From assembly GCF_000696225.1 (NCBI RefSeq), contig NZ_BAWN01000028.1, forward strand, positions 1 through 64,000: a stretch of 64,000 nt of DNA, given 5' to 3'. Shown in pieces: positions 48,027 to 62,030 of this stretch (position 1 is its first letter; each line of letters opens with the position of its first letter). A program made the position numbers and the translations under genes. This DNA is from Serpentinimonas barnesii (GTDB lineage: Bacteria; Pseudomonadota; Gammaproteobacteria; Burkholderiales; Burkholderiaceae_C). Under the pieces are notes generated by a model. The model ran no database searches. It saw only the letters and a program-made list of their open reading frames with translations, and was not told where the DNA came from.

Positions 48027-48464
48027 TCAGGAAATGGGCGGTTTGAGCTCGGGCTGGATCTCGGCCTGCAAGACCGCGGTGCGCGTGGTCAATGGTTCGC
48101 TGGAGTGCAAGGCCGGCGGCATGGCCCCAAGCCGCAGCGGCACCGCCAGCGCCTGGTGGCAAATTCCGCACAACAGGCACAGGCCATGCGCGCCAGCCTC
48201 TGGCTGCCCGGGGCAGGGGGGGTCGTCGGCCAGAGCAGCCTGCGGGGCGGCCCCATGCTGCGCGGCGTGGGAAGCGGCGAGAGAAGTCTCGTGCAGCGCA
48301 AAGTCGATGTGGCCGCTGGGCGCCGTCGGGTCGGCCGACGCCATCTGGGCCGAGCCATGCGCACCGGCCGGGGCCGAATGCAAGGCCTCCAGCGCCATGG
48401 CATCGCCCGCCCACAGCCGCCAAGGCAGCAGCAGCACAAACAGAATGATCAGCCAGCGACGCAT
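48027..48464 (-). CDS. small exported His/Cys protein (DUF2946-like)
   Basis: 145-residue protein opening the copper cluster. The signal peptide MRRWLIILFVLLLPWRLWAG is followed by a His-rich region and the cysteine cluster CLLCGICHQALAVPL. It resembles the small DUF2946-type proteins placed before metal efflux genes in Burkholderiales. Function unknown; periplasmic metal binding is inference. The ATG at 48464 is chosen to begin directly at the signal peptide. Confidence 0.7.
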   Translation of the reverse strand: MRRWLIILFVLLLPWRLWAGDAMALEALHSAPAGAHGSAQMASADPTAPSGHIDFALHETSLAASHAAQHGAAPQAALADDPPCPGQPEAGAHGLCLLCGICHQALAVPLRLGAMPPALHSSEPLTTRTAVLQAEIQPELKPPIS

Positions 48465-48571
48465 GGGGCGATTGTAGGGCAAATCGGCCTTGCATGCAAA
48501 CGCTTGCCGAGTAGAGTCTTGCCGCCTCGCCGCACCGGTCTGGCCTCAAACTTGTCGGCACAATCGCCCCC

Positions 48572-48805
48572 ATGCGCGATTCCGCCCCACCCACACCCTG
48601 GCCGCAGCGCCTGCGCCGGCTCTGGCAGCCGCGCAACGGGCTGTTTTGGCTGATGCTGCTGTTCAACGGCCTCTCGACCGGCATGGCCTGGTTTTTGCAC
48701 CTCTCGCCGCCGGCGGGCGGGCTGCTGCTGCTCTTTACCCTGCTGGCGCTGGCCAACGCGGTGATCGGCATGGCGCTGCTGTGGCTGCTGTGGCGCGGGG
48801 GCTAA
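48572..48805 (+). CDS. small two-span membrane protein
   Basis: 77 residues with two hydrophobic segments, FWLMLLFNGLSTGMAWFLHL and LLLLFTLLALANAVIGMALL, and basic ends (QRLRRLWQPRNG). Not recognised as a named family. It stands alone between the copper cluster and the restriction locus, divergent from the former. Confidence 0.6.
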   Translation: MRDSAPPTPWPQRLRRLWQPRNGLFWLMLLFNGLSTGMAWFLHLSPPAGGLLLLFTLLALANAVIGMALLWLLWRGG

Positions 48806-48988
48806 GCCTTGGCTCGACTGTCCGATACGATATTCGCGTGATAGCATCAAGGGCGCACATGGCCCCATGCTTCAATGATGAGGGTCTTCATACGCGCGGT
48901 CGTCGGCATCCGCCCGGATAAACCAGCTACCGAATTTGCTCGCAGTGCTGGACTGCCGTGCGCCGCGACTGAACCACAGGAACGACAC

Positions 48989-50540
<1,552 letters not shown>

Positions 50541-50551
<11 letters not shown>

Positions 50552-51854
50552 CTGGCCAAAAGTGCGGCTCGGTGATGTTGCGAACTTGATGACCGGGTAT
50601 CCGTTCAAGAGCCAGCACTACATCGATGACGTGGATGCTCCCCGGTTGATTGGCGGAGACAACATCGCACAAGGCAATCTGCGCTGGGATAGCGTTCGGC
50701 GCTGGCCGCGCGACATGACCGATGGGCTTGACGATTATTGGCTCGAGCCAGGTGATGTCGTGCTAGCGATGGACAGGCCGTGGATTGAAGCAGGGCTGAA
50801 GCGTGCTGCCGTCGGGCCGCACGATGTTCCATCGCTTCTTATTCAGCGAACATCCCGCCTGCGTGGCACAGATGAGCTTGATACGGCATTTCTTCGGTAT
50901 GTTGTCGGCAGCCAATCGTTCACGCAATACATTCTGAACGTACAAACGGGAACTGCGGTTCCTCATATTAGCCCTGCACAAATTCGCGCTTATAGCTTTC
51001 GTCTGCCGCCGAAGCCCGAACAACGCGCCATCGCCCACATTCTCGGCACGCTGGACGACAAAATCGAACTCAACCGCCGCCGCAACCAGACCCTGGAGGC
51101 CATGGCCCGCGCCCTGTTCAAGGACTGGTTCGTGGACTTCGGCCCCGTCCGCGCCAAGATGGAAGGCCGCGCCCCCTACCTCCCCGCCGACCTGTGGCAG
51201 CTCTTCCCCGACCGCCTTGACGACGAGGGCAAACCGGAGGGGTGGGAGATACAGCAGCTCAGCGAGCTGCTGACGATCATTGGCGGAGGGACGCCAAAAA
51301 CATCTGTCGAGGAGTACTGGGGCGGGGACATACCTTGGTTCTCCGTAGTGGACACACCATCCGCCAGCGATGTGTTCGTAGTCACCACGGAGAAGACCAT
51401 CACGGATCAAGGCTTGGCAGACAGTTCCGCCCGGCTCATTCCTAAAGGCACCACTATCATTTCCGCTCGCGGCACAGTGGGCAACTTGGCGATTGCTGGC
51501 CGAGACATGACCTTCAACCAGTCTTGCTATGCCCTGCGTGGAACGGGCGATGCAGGCGACTACTTCGTTTACCTAGCGACGCAACAGATGGTCGATCAAC
51601 TCAAGTCCATGGCGCACGGCTCGGTGTTTTCGACCATCACGCGCCAGACATTTGAAGCGATCCAGCGCCCCGTGCCGCCACAGGCTGTTCTCACCGAGTT
51701 TGAAGGACTGGTCACCGGGTGCTTTGACGCCATCCTGTCCAGCGTTGAGCAATCCCAAACCCTCGCCCAACTCCGCGACACCCTGCTGCCCAAACTGATC
51801 TCCGGCGAGCTGCGCATCGCCGATGCCGAGAAATTCTTGGAGCGCGTGGCATGA
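50541..51854 (+). CDS. hsdS: type I restriction specificity subunit
   Basis: 437-residue DNA-recognition subunit. Two target-recognition domains (about 1-155 and 225-385) are separated by the conserved helix [20 protein letters not shown] and followed by a second copy near the C-terminus, [20 protein letters not shown]. The two half-sites read cannot be inferred. ATG 50541 overlaps the hsdM end. The third position and codon style differ little from the neighbours, but the TRDs are less GC-rich than the rest of the window, as is common for swapped modules. Confidence 0.93.
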
Positions 51855-51976
51855 CCCGCAGCCCCTTCAACCCCGATCTGCTCACCTGGGCGTGCCAACG
51901 CGCCGGGCTTGAGTCGCTCGCGCTGGTGGGAAAATTGAATTCAGGAGCAACAAATCCCAGGGAGGGGAGCCCATGA
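51851..51976 (+). pseudogene. 41-codon remnant of an ImmA/IrrE-type gene
   Basis: A short ORF whose first residues, [20 protein letters not shown], resemble the N-terminus of XRE-ImmA/IrrE regulator-peptidases (NPxLLxWARERAGLS). After about 28 residues the similarity stops and the frame runs into unrelated sequence. It overlaps the hsdS stop (ATGA) and the rhuM start (ATGA). Most likely the gene was truncated when the RhuM gene entered. Confidence 0.5.
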
Positions 51977-52965
51977 GTAACATCGTGATTTTCGAGGCCG
52001 GCGATCAGCCGGTGCAGGTGCGGCTGGAGGGCGATACCGTCTGGCTGAGTCTCCAGCAACTGGCCGAGTTGTTCGAACGTGACAAGTCCGTGATTTCACG
52101 GCACCTACGAAATATCTATGCCTCAGAAGAGCTTGCGCGGGCGGCAACTGTTGCAAAAAATGCAACAGTTCAAACCGAAGGCGGTCGCGAGGTCCTGCGC
52201 GAGATCGAATTCTTCAACCTCGACGCCATCATCTCCGTCGGCTATCGGGTCAATTCCACCCGCGCCACCCGTTTCCGCCAGTGGGCCACCGGCGTGCTGC
52301 GTCAGCATCTGGTCGAAGGCTACAGCCTGAACCAGCAGCGGCTTCGGGAGCGCGGCATCGCGTTCGAGCAGGCGCTGGATCTGCTCTCGCGCACCTTGGC
52401 CAATCAGCAACTGGTCAGTGCCGAAGGTGAGGCGGTGCTGGGCGTGATCGCCGACTACGCCCGCAGTTGGAGCTTGCTGCAAGGCTATGACGAACAGAGC
52501 CTGGCCGGCCAGACGGGCAAGCAACAGGGCATGCGCTCGCTCAAGCTCGATGAGGTGCTGAGCGCCATTGCCCAACTCAAGGCGGAACTGATGGCCAAAG
52601 GCGAGGCCACCGAGCTGTTCGGCCAGTTGCGCGGCGCTGGCCTGGCATCGAGCATCGCCACCATCGAGCAGGGCTTTGGCGACGAGCTGTTCTACCCGAA
52701 CGTGGCCAGCCGGGCGGCGCACCTGCTGTACTTCGTGATCAAGAATCACCCGCTGGCCGATGGCAACAAGCGCACCGGCTCGTTTCTGTTCCTGTGGTAC
52801 CTGCGTCTGAACCAGCACCTGCTGGAGCGGCCCGTAGAGCGGCTGATCAACGACAACACCCTGGTGGCGCTGGCGCTGCTGGTGGCTGAGAGCAAACCGG
52901 AGCAAAAGGATCTGATGGTGAAACTGGTGGAGCACTTCGTGTTGCTGAAAGAGAACAACGAATAA
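51973..52965 (+). CDS. RhuM-Fic/Doc fusion protein
   Basis: 330 residues. The N-terminal RhuM domain (about 1-150) has a winged-helix-like part [20 protein letters not shown] and [19 protein letters not shown]. The C-terminal Fic/Doc domain (about 195-325) has the motif [12 protein letters not shown] (His259), close to the HPFxxGNKR nucleotide-binding motif. Fic enzymes transfer AMP or phosphate to targets. The family is often carried inside type I restriction loci, and here it separates hsdS from hsdR. Whether it is toxin, antitoxin or regulator is unknown. The start follows GGAGGGGAGCCC. Confidence 0.88.
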   Translation: MSNIVIFEAGDQPVQVRLEGDTVWLSLQQLAELFERDKSVISRHLRNIYASEELARAATVAKNATVQTEGGREVLREIEFFNLDAIISVGYRVNSTRATRFRQWATGVLRQHLVEGYSLNQQRLRERGIAFEQALDLLSRTLANQQLVSAEGEAVLGVIADYARSWSLLQGYDEQSLAGQTGKQQGMRSLKLDEVLSAIAQLKAELMAKGEATELFGQLRGAGLASSIATIEQGFGDELFYPNVASRAAHLLYFVIKNHPLADGNKRTGSFLFLWYLRLNQHLLERPVERLINDNTLVALALLVAESKPEQKDLMVKLVEHFVLLKENNE

Positions 52966-52975
52966 AGGAGCAACA

Positions 52976-56185
<3,210 letters not shown>

Positions 56186-56265
56186 GGGCGGGCCATAGCT
56201 AAACTTGGCACACCTATGCACCCGGTCGATCGCCTGAGCCCGTATCCACCCCCACCCCCCTTTCC

Positions 56266-57006
56266 ATGACCACCCACTTCCCTCCCCCCTGCGTGCCGCT
56301 GGTGCACGCCGACGCCACCCTGGCACGCCAAGGCTTTGCCCTGCTCGACGCCGATTCGGTGCAGCAATGGCTGGATGTGCCCGCGCACGAGCTGGCGGCC
56401 CTGCAACCGAGCTGGGACGATCTGTGCAGCGACGGCTACCTGAAGGACGGCGGGCGCTACCGCAAGCGCCGCCACAGTTGCTTTGTGGTCGAGGGCCCGC
56501 TGCTGCGCCAGGTGCCGCACCGGGTGCATTGGCAGCCGCTGGAATACAACGCCCTGCACGGCGGCATGCAGCGCTGGTTCGAGCCCATCAGCCCGGCCGT
56601 GGTGGCCACACGGGCCTGGCAGCGCCTGCTGCTGCAAACGGCGGCGGCGGCCTCGGCCCTCAAGGGCGCGCAGCCCTGGTACGTGGAGGCGCACCAGTTT
56701 CGCATCGACACCACCGACGGCATCGGCCGCCCCACGCCCGAAGGCGCGCACCGCGACGGCATGGAACTGGTGGCGGTGTTTTTGGTGCAGCGCCACGGCA
56801 TCAAGGGCGGCGAGAGCCGGGTCTTCGAGGCCCACGGCCCCAACGGGCAGCGCTTCACACTCAGCCAGCCGTGGTCGCTGCTGCTGCTCGATGACGAGCG
56901 CGTGATCCACGAATCAACCCCGATCCAGCCGCTCGAACCCGGCCTGCTGGGCTGGCGCGACACCCTGGTGCTGACCTGCCGCAGCGGGGGGTTTCAGGGC
57001 GATTGA
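56266..57006 (+). CDS. 2-oxoglutarate/Fe(II) dioxygenase family protein
   Basis: 246-residue member of the 2OG-Fe dioxygenase family that includes amino-acid hydroxylases such as IDO of Bacillus. The iron triad is GAHRDGMELV (HxD, near residue 163) and the distal His in DDERVIHESTPI. VRDTLVLTCR-like GWRDTLVLTCR at the end supplies the 2-oxoglutarate Arg. The substrate is unknown; free amino acid is a guess from the family. It lies just right of the restriction locus and is not obviously part of it. Confidence 0.85.
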   Translation: MTTHFPPPCVPLVHADATLARQGFALLDADSVQQWLDVPAHELAALQPSWDDLCSDGYLKDGGRYRKRRHSCFVVEGPLLRQVPHRVHWQPLEYNALHGGMQRWFEPISPAVVATRAWQRLLLQTAAAASALKGAQPWYVEAHQFRIDTTDGIGRPTPEGAHRDGMELVAVFLVQRHGIKGGESRVFEAHGPNGQRFTLSQPWSLLLLDDERVIHESTPIQPLEPGLLGWRDTLVLTCRSGGFQGD

Positions 57007-57118
57007 GCGGCGTTTGTGGCTGCAGCGCGGTGGCTGCGTTGCGCTTGCTGCTGCCGCCGGTTTAAGATTGCTCTTTTGGCCGCACCGGCCAGCCCCCTTA
57101 TTTTTTAGGAGCACCCCC

Positions 57119-58303
57119 ATGAACCGAGAAGTCGTCGTCGTCAGCGCCGCGCGCACCGCCATTGGCACTTTTGGCGGCAGCCTGAAAGACGTGCCCACCA
57201 CCGAACTCGGCGCCCTGGTGGTGCGCGAGGTGCTGGCGCGCGCCGCCGTGCCCGGCGCCGACGTGGGCCATGTGGTGTTTGGCCATGTGGTCAACACCGA
57301 GCCGCGCGACCTCTACCTCTCGCGCGTGGCGGCGCTCAACGGCGGCTGCCCGCCCGAGACCCCCGCCTTCAACGTCAACCGCCTGTGCGGCAGCGGCTTG
57401 CAGGCCATCGTCACCGCCAGCCAGGCGATCTTGCTCGGCGACTGCGACGTGGCCATCGGGGCCGGGGCCGAAAACATGAGCCGCGCGCCCTATGTCAGCC
57501 TGTCGACGCGTTTTGGGGCGCGCATGGGCGATACCACGCTGGTGGACATGATGGTCGGCGCGCTGCACGACCCCTTTCACAAAATCCACATGGGCGTGAC
57601 GGCTGAAAACGTGGCGGTGCAGTTTGGCATCACGCGCGCCATGCAGGACGCGCTGGCGGTCGAGAGCCACAACCGGGCCGAGCGCGCCAGCGCCGAGGGG
57701 CGCTTCAAGTCGCAGATCGTGCCCGTGGTGCAAAAGGGCCGCAAGGGCGACGTGGTCTTTGACACCGACGAACACATCCGCCCCGGCTGCACGCAGGACG
57801 ACATGGCCAAGCTCAAGCCGGTGTTCCAGAAAGAAAACGGCACCGTGACCGCGGGCAACGCCTCTGGCATCAACGACGCCGCCGCCGCCGTGCTGCTGAT
57901 GGAAGCCGGCACCGCCCGCGCCCGCGGCCTGACCCCCATGGCGCGGCTGGTGGGCTACGCGCACACCGGGCTGGACCCAAAAATCATGGGCGTGGGCCCG
58001 ATTTCGGCCACGCGCAAGGTGCTGGAGCGCACCGGCCTGACCATTGCCGATCTGGACGTGATCGAGGCCAACGAGGCCTTCGCCGCCCAAGCCTGCGCCG
58101 TGACGCAAGCACTCGGGCTCGACCCGGCCAAGGTGAACCCGAACGGCTCCGGCATCTCGCTCGGGCACCCGATCGGTGCCACCGGCGCGCTGATCACGGT
58201 CAAGGCGCTGTACGAGTTGCAGCGCACCGGCGGCCGCTACGCGCTGGTGACAATGTGCATCGGCGGCGGGCAAGGGATTGCGGCGATTTTTGAGCGGATT
58301 TGA
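57119..58303 (+). CDS. acetyl-CoA acyltransferase (beta-ketothiolase)
   Basis: 394-residue type II thiolase. Nucleophile Cys90 is in VNRLCGSGLQA. NEAFAAQACAV, the GHPIGATGAL His block and TMCIGGGQGIAA complete the active site. It is a clear paralogue of the thiolase at 30241-31431 but closer to the BktB/PhaA type. An acetoacetyl-CoA or beta-ketovaleryl-CoA synthesis role is possible. TAGGAG lies 8 bases before the ATG. It stands alone with no phaB or phaC nearby. Confidence 0.92.
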   Translation: MNREVVVVSAARTAIGTFGGSLKDVPTTELGALVVREVLARAAVPGADVGHVVFGHVVNTEPRDLYLSRVAALNGGCPPETPAFNVNRLCGSGLQAIVTASQAILLGDCDVAIGAGAENMSRAPYVSLSTRFGARMGDTTLVDMMVGALHDPFHKIHMGVTAENVAVQFGITRAMQDALAVESHNRAERASAEGRFKSQIVPVVQKGRKGDVVFDTDEHIRPGCTQDDMAKLKPVFQKENGTVTAGNASGINDAAAAVLLMEAGTARARGLTPMARLVGYAHTGLDPKIMGVGPISATRKVLERTGLTIADLDVIEANEAFAAQACAVTQALGLDPAKVNPNGSGISLGHPIGATGALITVKALYELQRTGGRYALVTMCIGGGQGIAAIFERI

Positions 58304-58336
58304 TTGGGCACAGCGGGCAGAAGCAGATTCACATAT

Positions 58337-58385
58337 TTGTCATAAGCCTTGCGTAGAGTGCAGCGGTTCAACGTCGAACTGCACT
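58337..58385 (+). promoter_or_regulatory. possible Pho box and hairpin before lipoprotein gene
   Basis: TTGTCAT-AAGC-CTTGCGT (58337-58354) has the 7-4-7 spacing of a PHO box with a good first and weaker second half. An inverted repeat AGTGCAG ... CTGCACT (58357-58385) follows, ending 11 bases before the start codon. Suggestive only. Confidence 0.25.
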
Positions 58386-58396
58386 TTGGGATGCTT

Positions 58397-60082
58397 ATGA
58401 AATCTGCCCCTTTTGCGCTGGCCCGCCTGTCGGCCGCCGCCGCCCTGTCGATGCTGCTGCTGGCCGGTTGCCAGACCGCCCCCATCCAACCCGCTGCGGC
58501 CCCGGCAAGCCCAGCGGCCGCTGCAGCCGCTGCGGCGCCTGCGGCAGCCCTTACCGGCCTGACCCTGGAAGCGCTGGGCGCCTTTGAAGGCGGGGCCGAA
58601 GGGGCCTCGGAAATCACCGCGTTTGACCCGTTCTCGCAGCGCCTGTTCGTGGTCAATGCGGCCACCAAGTCGATCGACGTGCTCGACCTGCGCGACCCGC
58701 GCGCGCCGCAGCGCATCGGCAACATCCCGGTGGCGGCCTTTGGCGACAGCCCCAACAGCGTGGCGGTGCATAGCGGCTTGCTGGCGATTGCCGTGCAGGC
58801 CGCGCCCAAGACCAACCCCGGCGCCGTGGCTTTTGTCGAAGCCGCCACCTTGCGCGTGCTCTCACACGTGGCCGTGGGCGCGCTGCCCGACATGCTCACC
58901 TTCACCCCGGACGGCTTGCGTGTGCTGGTGGCCAACGAAGGCGAGCCCAACAGCTACGGTCAGGCCGATTCGGTGGACCCGGAAGGCTCGGTCAGCATCG
59001 TCACCGTCAACCGCGGCCGCACCCCCAGCGTGGCCACGGCCGATTTCCGCGCCTTCATCGGCCAAGAGGCGGCCCTGCGCACCCAAGGCGTGCGCCTCTA
59101 CGGCCCCGGCGCCAATGCCGCCCAGGATATCGAGCCCGAGTTCATCGCCATCGCACCCGACGGCCGCAACGCCTTCGTCACGCTGCAAGAAAACAACGCC
59201 ATCGCCACAGTCGAGATCGCCAGCGCCCGCGTCACCGCCGTGCGGCCGCTGGGCAGCAAAGACCACAGCCTGGCGCGCAACGCGCTCGACCTGAGCAACG
59301 AAGACGGCACCCTCAACAGCAACGACGGCAGCGCCGCCATCCGCATCACCCCGCAGCGGGTGCGTGGCCTGTACCAGCCCGACGCCATCGCCGCCTTTGC
59401 GGTGGGCGGCCGCACCTTGTTGGTCACGGCCAACGAAGGCGACGCGCGCGACTGGCCCGGCTTCAACGAGGAAGTGCGCGTGCGCGCCCATTGCGCCCAA
59501 GGGCTGGACCCGGCCGCGTTCCCCGATGCCGCCAACCAGATCATGGACTCCAACCTGGGCCGCCTGCTCGTCACCAGCACCCCCAACGCCGGCCAGACCG
59601 GCCGCAACGCCGCCGGCCAGTGCACCGAGCTGTTCAGCTTTGGTGCGCGCTCGTTCTCGGTCTGGGACGCCAGCAACCTGCAACTGGTCTACGACTCGGG
59701 CGACGAGTTCGAGCAGCGCACCCGCGCCCTGCCCAACGTGGTGTTCAACGCCAGCCACAACAACAACACGCTCGATTCACGCAGCCCGAGCAAAGGCCCG
59801 GAGCCCGAGGCCGTGGTGGTGGCCCAGTTTGGCACCCGGTTTTTTGCCTTCGTCGCGCTCGAGCGCGTGGGCGGGGTGATGGTCTATGAGGTGACCAACC
59901 CGGCCGAAGCGCGCTTTATCACCTACTTCAACGGCACCCGCAGCGCCGCCACCGGCGACCGCGGCCCGGAAGGCCTGACCTTCATCCCGGCGGTGCAGTC
60001 CCCCAACGGGCGGCCCTTGCTGGTGGTGGCCAACGAGGTGAGCGGCACCACCCGGGTGCTGCAAATCAACCTCGGCTTCTGA
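58397..60082 (+). CDS. choice-of-anchor I lipoprotein
   Basis: 561-residue secreted lipoprotein. The signal peptide ends in lipobox LLLAGC near residue 25. A Pro/Ala-rich linker follows, then a beta-propeller-like domain with repeated blocks (ITAFDPFSQRLFVVNAATK, VLVANEGEPNSYG, LLVTANEGDARDW, FASNASHNNN-like VVFNASHNNN). This is the choice-of-anchor I family, often labelled alkaline phosphatase-like, whose activity is unproven. ATG 58397 with GGG upstream is preferred over 58391. Confidence 0.87.
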   Translation: MKSAPFALARLSAAAALSMLLLAGCQTAPIQPAAAPASPAAAAAAAAPAAALTGLTLEALGAFEGGAEGASEITAFDPFSQRLFVVNAATKSIDVLDLRDPRAPQRIGNIPVAAFGDSPNSVAVHSGLLAIAVQAAPKTNPGAVAFVEAATLRVLSHVAVGALPDMLTFTPDGLRVLVANEGEPNSYGQADSVDPEGSVSIVTVNRGRTPSVATADFRAFIGQEAALRTQGVRLYGPGANAAQDIEPEFIAIAPDGRNAFVTLQENNAIATVEIASARVTAVRPLGSKDHSLARNALDLSNEDGTLNSNDGSAAIRITPQRVRGLYQPDAIAAFAVGGRTLLVTANEGDARDWPGFNEEVRVRAHCAQGLDPAAFPDAANQIMDSNLGRLLVTSTPNAGQTGRNAAGQCTELFSFGARSFSVWDASNLQLVYDSGDEFEQRTRALPNVVFNASHNNNTLDSRSPSKGPEPEAVVVAQFGTRFFAFVALERVGGVMVYEVTNPAEARFITYFNGTRSAATGDRGPEGLTFIPAVQSPNGRPLLVVANEVSGTTRVLQINLGF

Positions 60083-60170
60083 TTGACCCAAGGGCTGAGG
60101 GGCCTAGCCCCTTGGCCCCCGTGGCTGTTGAGTGTGGCTTGGGGCCCTGCGCAGCGCATAATCGCTGCGC

Positions 60171-61046
60171 ATGTGGATCGACAGCCATTGCCACCTCGAC
60201 GCCCCCGATTGGAGCGATGCGCAGCGCCCGGTGCTGCGCCAGCAGGCGCGCGCCGCTGGGGTGGATTTTTGCGTCTATCCGGCGGTGGAGCGGGCCAACT
60301 GGGCGCACGTGCGCGAGCTGGCGCACGCCTGTGGCGACGGCTACGCGCTGGGCATTCACCCGCTGTACGTGCTGCAAGCCGATGATGCCGACCTGGACGC
60401 GCTGGCGCAGGAGCTGCAGCGCTGCCACGCCGACCCGCGCCTGCTGGCGGTGGGTGAGATTGGGCTCGATTACTTCGTCCCAGCCCTGTGCGAACCGGCG
60501 GCGCGCCAGCGCCAGTGGCATTTTTACACCGCGCAACTGGAGCTGGCGCAGCGCTTTGGGCTGCCGGTGATTTTGCACGTGCGGCGCTCGGCCGACCTGC
60601 TGCTGCGCGGCCTGCGCTCTCTGCACGTGCAGCGGCGGGCCGGTGCAGGTGGCATGGGCGGTGCAAGGGCTGTGGGCGGCATTGCCCACGCCTTCAATGG
60701 CAGCCTGCAGCAGGCGCAGGCCTTCATGGCACTCGGCTTCTGCTTGGGCTTTGGCGGTGCCTGCACCTTCGACGCGGCGCAAAACCTGCGCCGCCTGGCC
60801 GCCGACCTGCCCGCCGAGGCGCTGGTGCTGGAAACCGACGCCCCCGACATGCCGCCCCAGTGGCTCTACACCCCGGCCGCCGCACGCGCCAGCGGGGCCA
60901 GTCAGGCGCCCAACACCCCGGCCGAGCTGCCGCGCATCGGGGCCGTGCTGGCGGCGCTGCGCGGCCTGAGCCCGGAGGCCTTGGCGGCCAGCACCAGCGC
61001 CAACGTGCAGCGCGTGCTGCCACGGCTGGCGGCGCTCCGGCACTAG
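60171..61046 (+). CDS. TatD family metal-dependent hydrolase
   Basis: 291-residue TIM-barrel nuclease/hydrolase of the TatD family. It has metal ligands in WIDSHCHLD (HxH), VGEIGLDYF, LHVRRSADLL, AHAFNGS and ETDAPDMPPQW. It is somewhat longer than E. coli TatD, with a Gly-rich insertion (about 160-170, AGAGGMGGARAVGG) before the AHAFNGS strand. TatD proteins act as 3'-5' exonucleases in DNA repair and RNA decay. It is followed 4 bases later by an EamA transporter. Confidence 0.92.
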   Translation: MWIDSHCHLDAPDWSDAQRPVLRQQARAAGVDFCVYPAVERANWAHVRELAHACGDGYALGIHPLYVLQADDADLDALAQELQRCHADPRLLAVGEIGLDYFVPALCEPAARQRQWHFYTAQLELAQRFGLPVILHVRRSADLLLRGLRSLHVQRRAGAGGMGGARAVGGIAHAFNGSLQQAQAFMALGFCLGFGGACTFDAAQNLRRLAADLPAEALVLETDAPDMPPQWLYTPAAARASGASQAPNTPAELPRIGAVLAALRGLSPEALAASTSANVQRVLPRLAALRH

Positions 61047-61050
61047 CCTC

Positions 61051-61974
61051 ATGCCCGCCCGCCCCAGCGCTTTTTCCAAGCTGACCCGCCTGCAAAGCGG
61101 GCTGCTGCTGGCCGTGGCCGGGGCGGTGGCTTTCAGTGGCAAGGCCATCATCGTCAAGCTGGCCTACCGCTACGGGGTTGATCCGGTCACGCTGCTGATG
61201 TACCGCATGCTGTTTGCGCTGCCGCTGTTTCTGGCCATGCTCTGGTGGGCCACCTACCGCAGCAGCCAGCCCGTGGAGCCGCTGCAGCGGCGCGACTGGC
61301 TGGCCATTTTGGGGCTGGGTTTTTGCGGCTACTACCTGGCCAGCTACCTCGATTTTCTGGGCTTGCAGTACATCAGCGCCAGCCTGGGGCGTTTGATTTT
61401 GTACCTCAACCCCACCCTGGTGCTGCTGCTGGGCTGGCTCTTGTTTGCCCAGCGCGTGACGCCGCGCCAACTGGGGGCCATGGGCCTGAGCTACGCCGGC
61501 GTGTTGCTGGTGTTTGGGCACGAGCTGCGCTTCGACGGCTGGAGCACCGCCATCGGGGCGGCGCTGGTGTTTGGCAGTGCGCTCAGCTACGCGGTCTATC
61601 TGGTCTATAGCGGCGAGCTGGTGCGGCGCATCGGCGCGCTGCGGCTGGTGGGCTGGGCCACCACGGTGGCCTGCCTGCTGTGCATCGGGCAGTTTTTGCT
61701 GCTGCGCCCGCTCTCGGCCGCCTGGGTCGCACCCGAGGTGATCGCGCTCTCGGTGCTCAACGCCGTGCTGTGTACCGCCGCGCCGGTGGTGCTGGTGATG
61801 CTGGCGATCGAGCGCATCGGCGCGGGCCTCACCGCCCAAGCGGGCATGGTCGGCCCCATGGCCACGCTGCTGATGGGCGCGCTGATACTGGGCGAGCCCT
61901 TCAACGCCTGGATCGTGGCCGGCACCGCGCTGGTGCTGGCGGGTGTGCTGTGGGTGAGCCGGGCGCCGCGCTGA
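61051..61974 (+). CDS. EamA/DMT family transporter
   Basis: 307-residue inner-membrane protein with ten predicted membrane segments in two EamA repeats. The first repeat starts AVAGAVAFSGKAIIVKLAYR and the second ends AWIVAGTALVLAGVLWVS. It is probably an exporter of small metabolites; the substrate is unknown. It begins 4 bases after the TatD gene and is probably co-transcribed. It is paralogous to the gene at 62871-63803. Confidence 0.9.
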   Translation: MPARPSAFSKLTRLQSGLLLAVAGAVAFSGKAIIVKLAYRYGVDPVTLLMYRMLFALPLFLAMLWWATYRSSQPVEPLQRRDWLAILGLGFCGYYLASYLDFLGLQYISASLGRLILYLNPTLVLLLGWLLFAQRVTPRQLGAMGLSYAGVLLVFGHELRFDGWSTAIGAALVFGSALSYAVYLVYSGELVRRIGALRLVGWATTVACLLCIGQFLLLRPLSAAWVAPEVIALSVLNAVLCTAAPVVLVMLAIERIGAGLTAQAGMVGPMATLLMGALILGEPFNAWIVAGTALVLAGVLWVSRAPR

Positions 61975-62030
61975 GGGGCTGTGGCGCCAGCACCCGACTA
62001 CACTTTGGGCCTTTTGCAGGAGATGTGGCA

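Noticed and set aside
48806-48988. Promoter of the restriction locus
   Set aside because: TTGGCT with TATTCG at 16 bases is too weak to call; no operator or integration site was convincing.
60643-60669. Gly-rich insertion in TatD as another palindromic repeat
   Set aside because: The DNA is repetitive in GGTGCA/GGGCGG but has no clean hairpins like those in glyQ, so it is probably ordinary loop variation.
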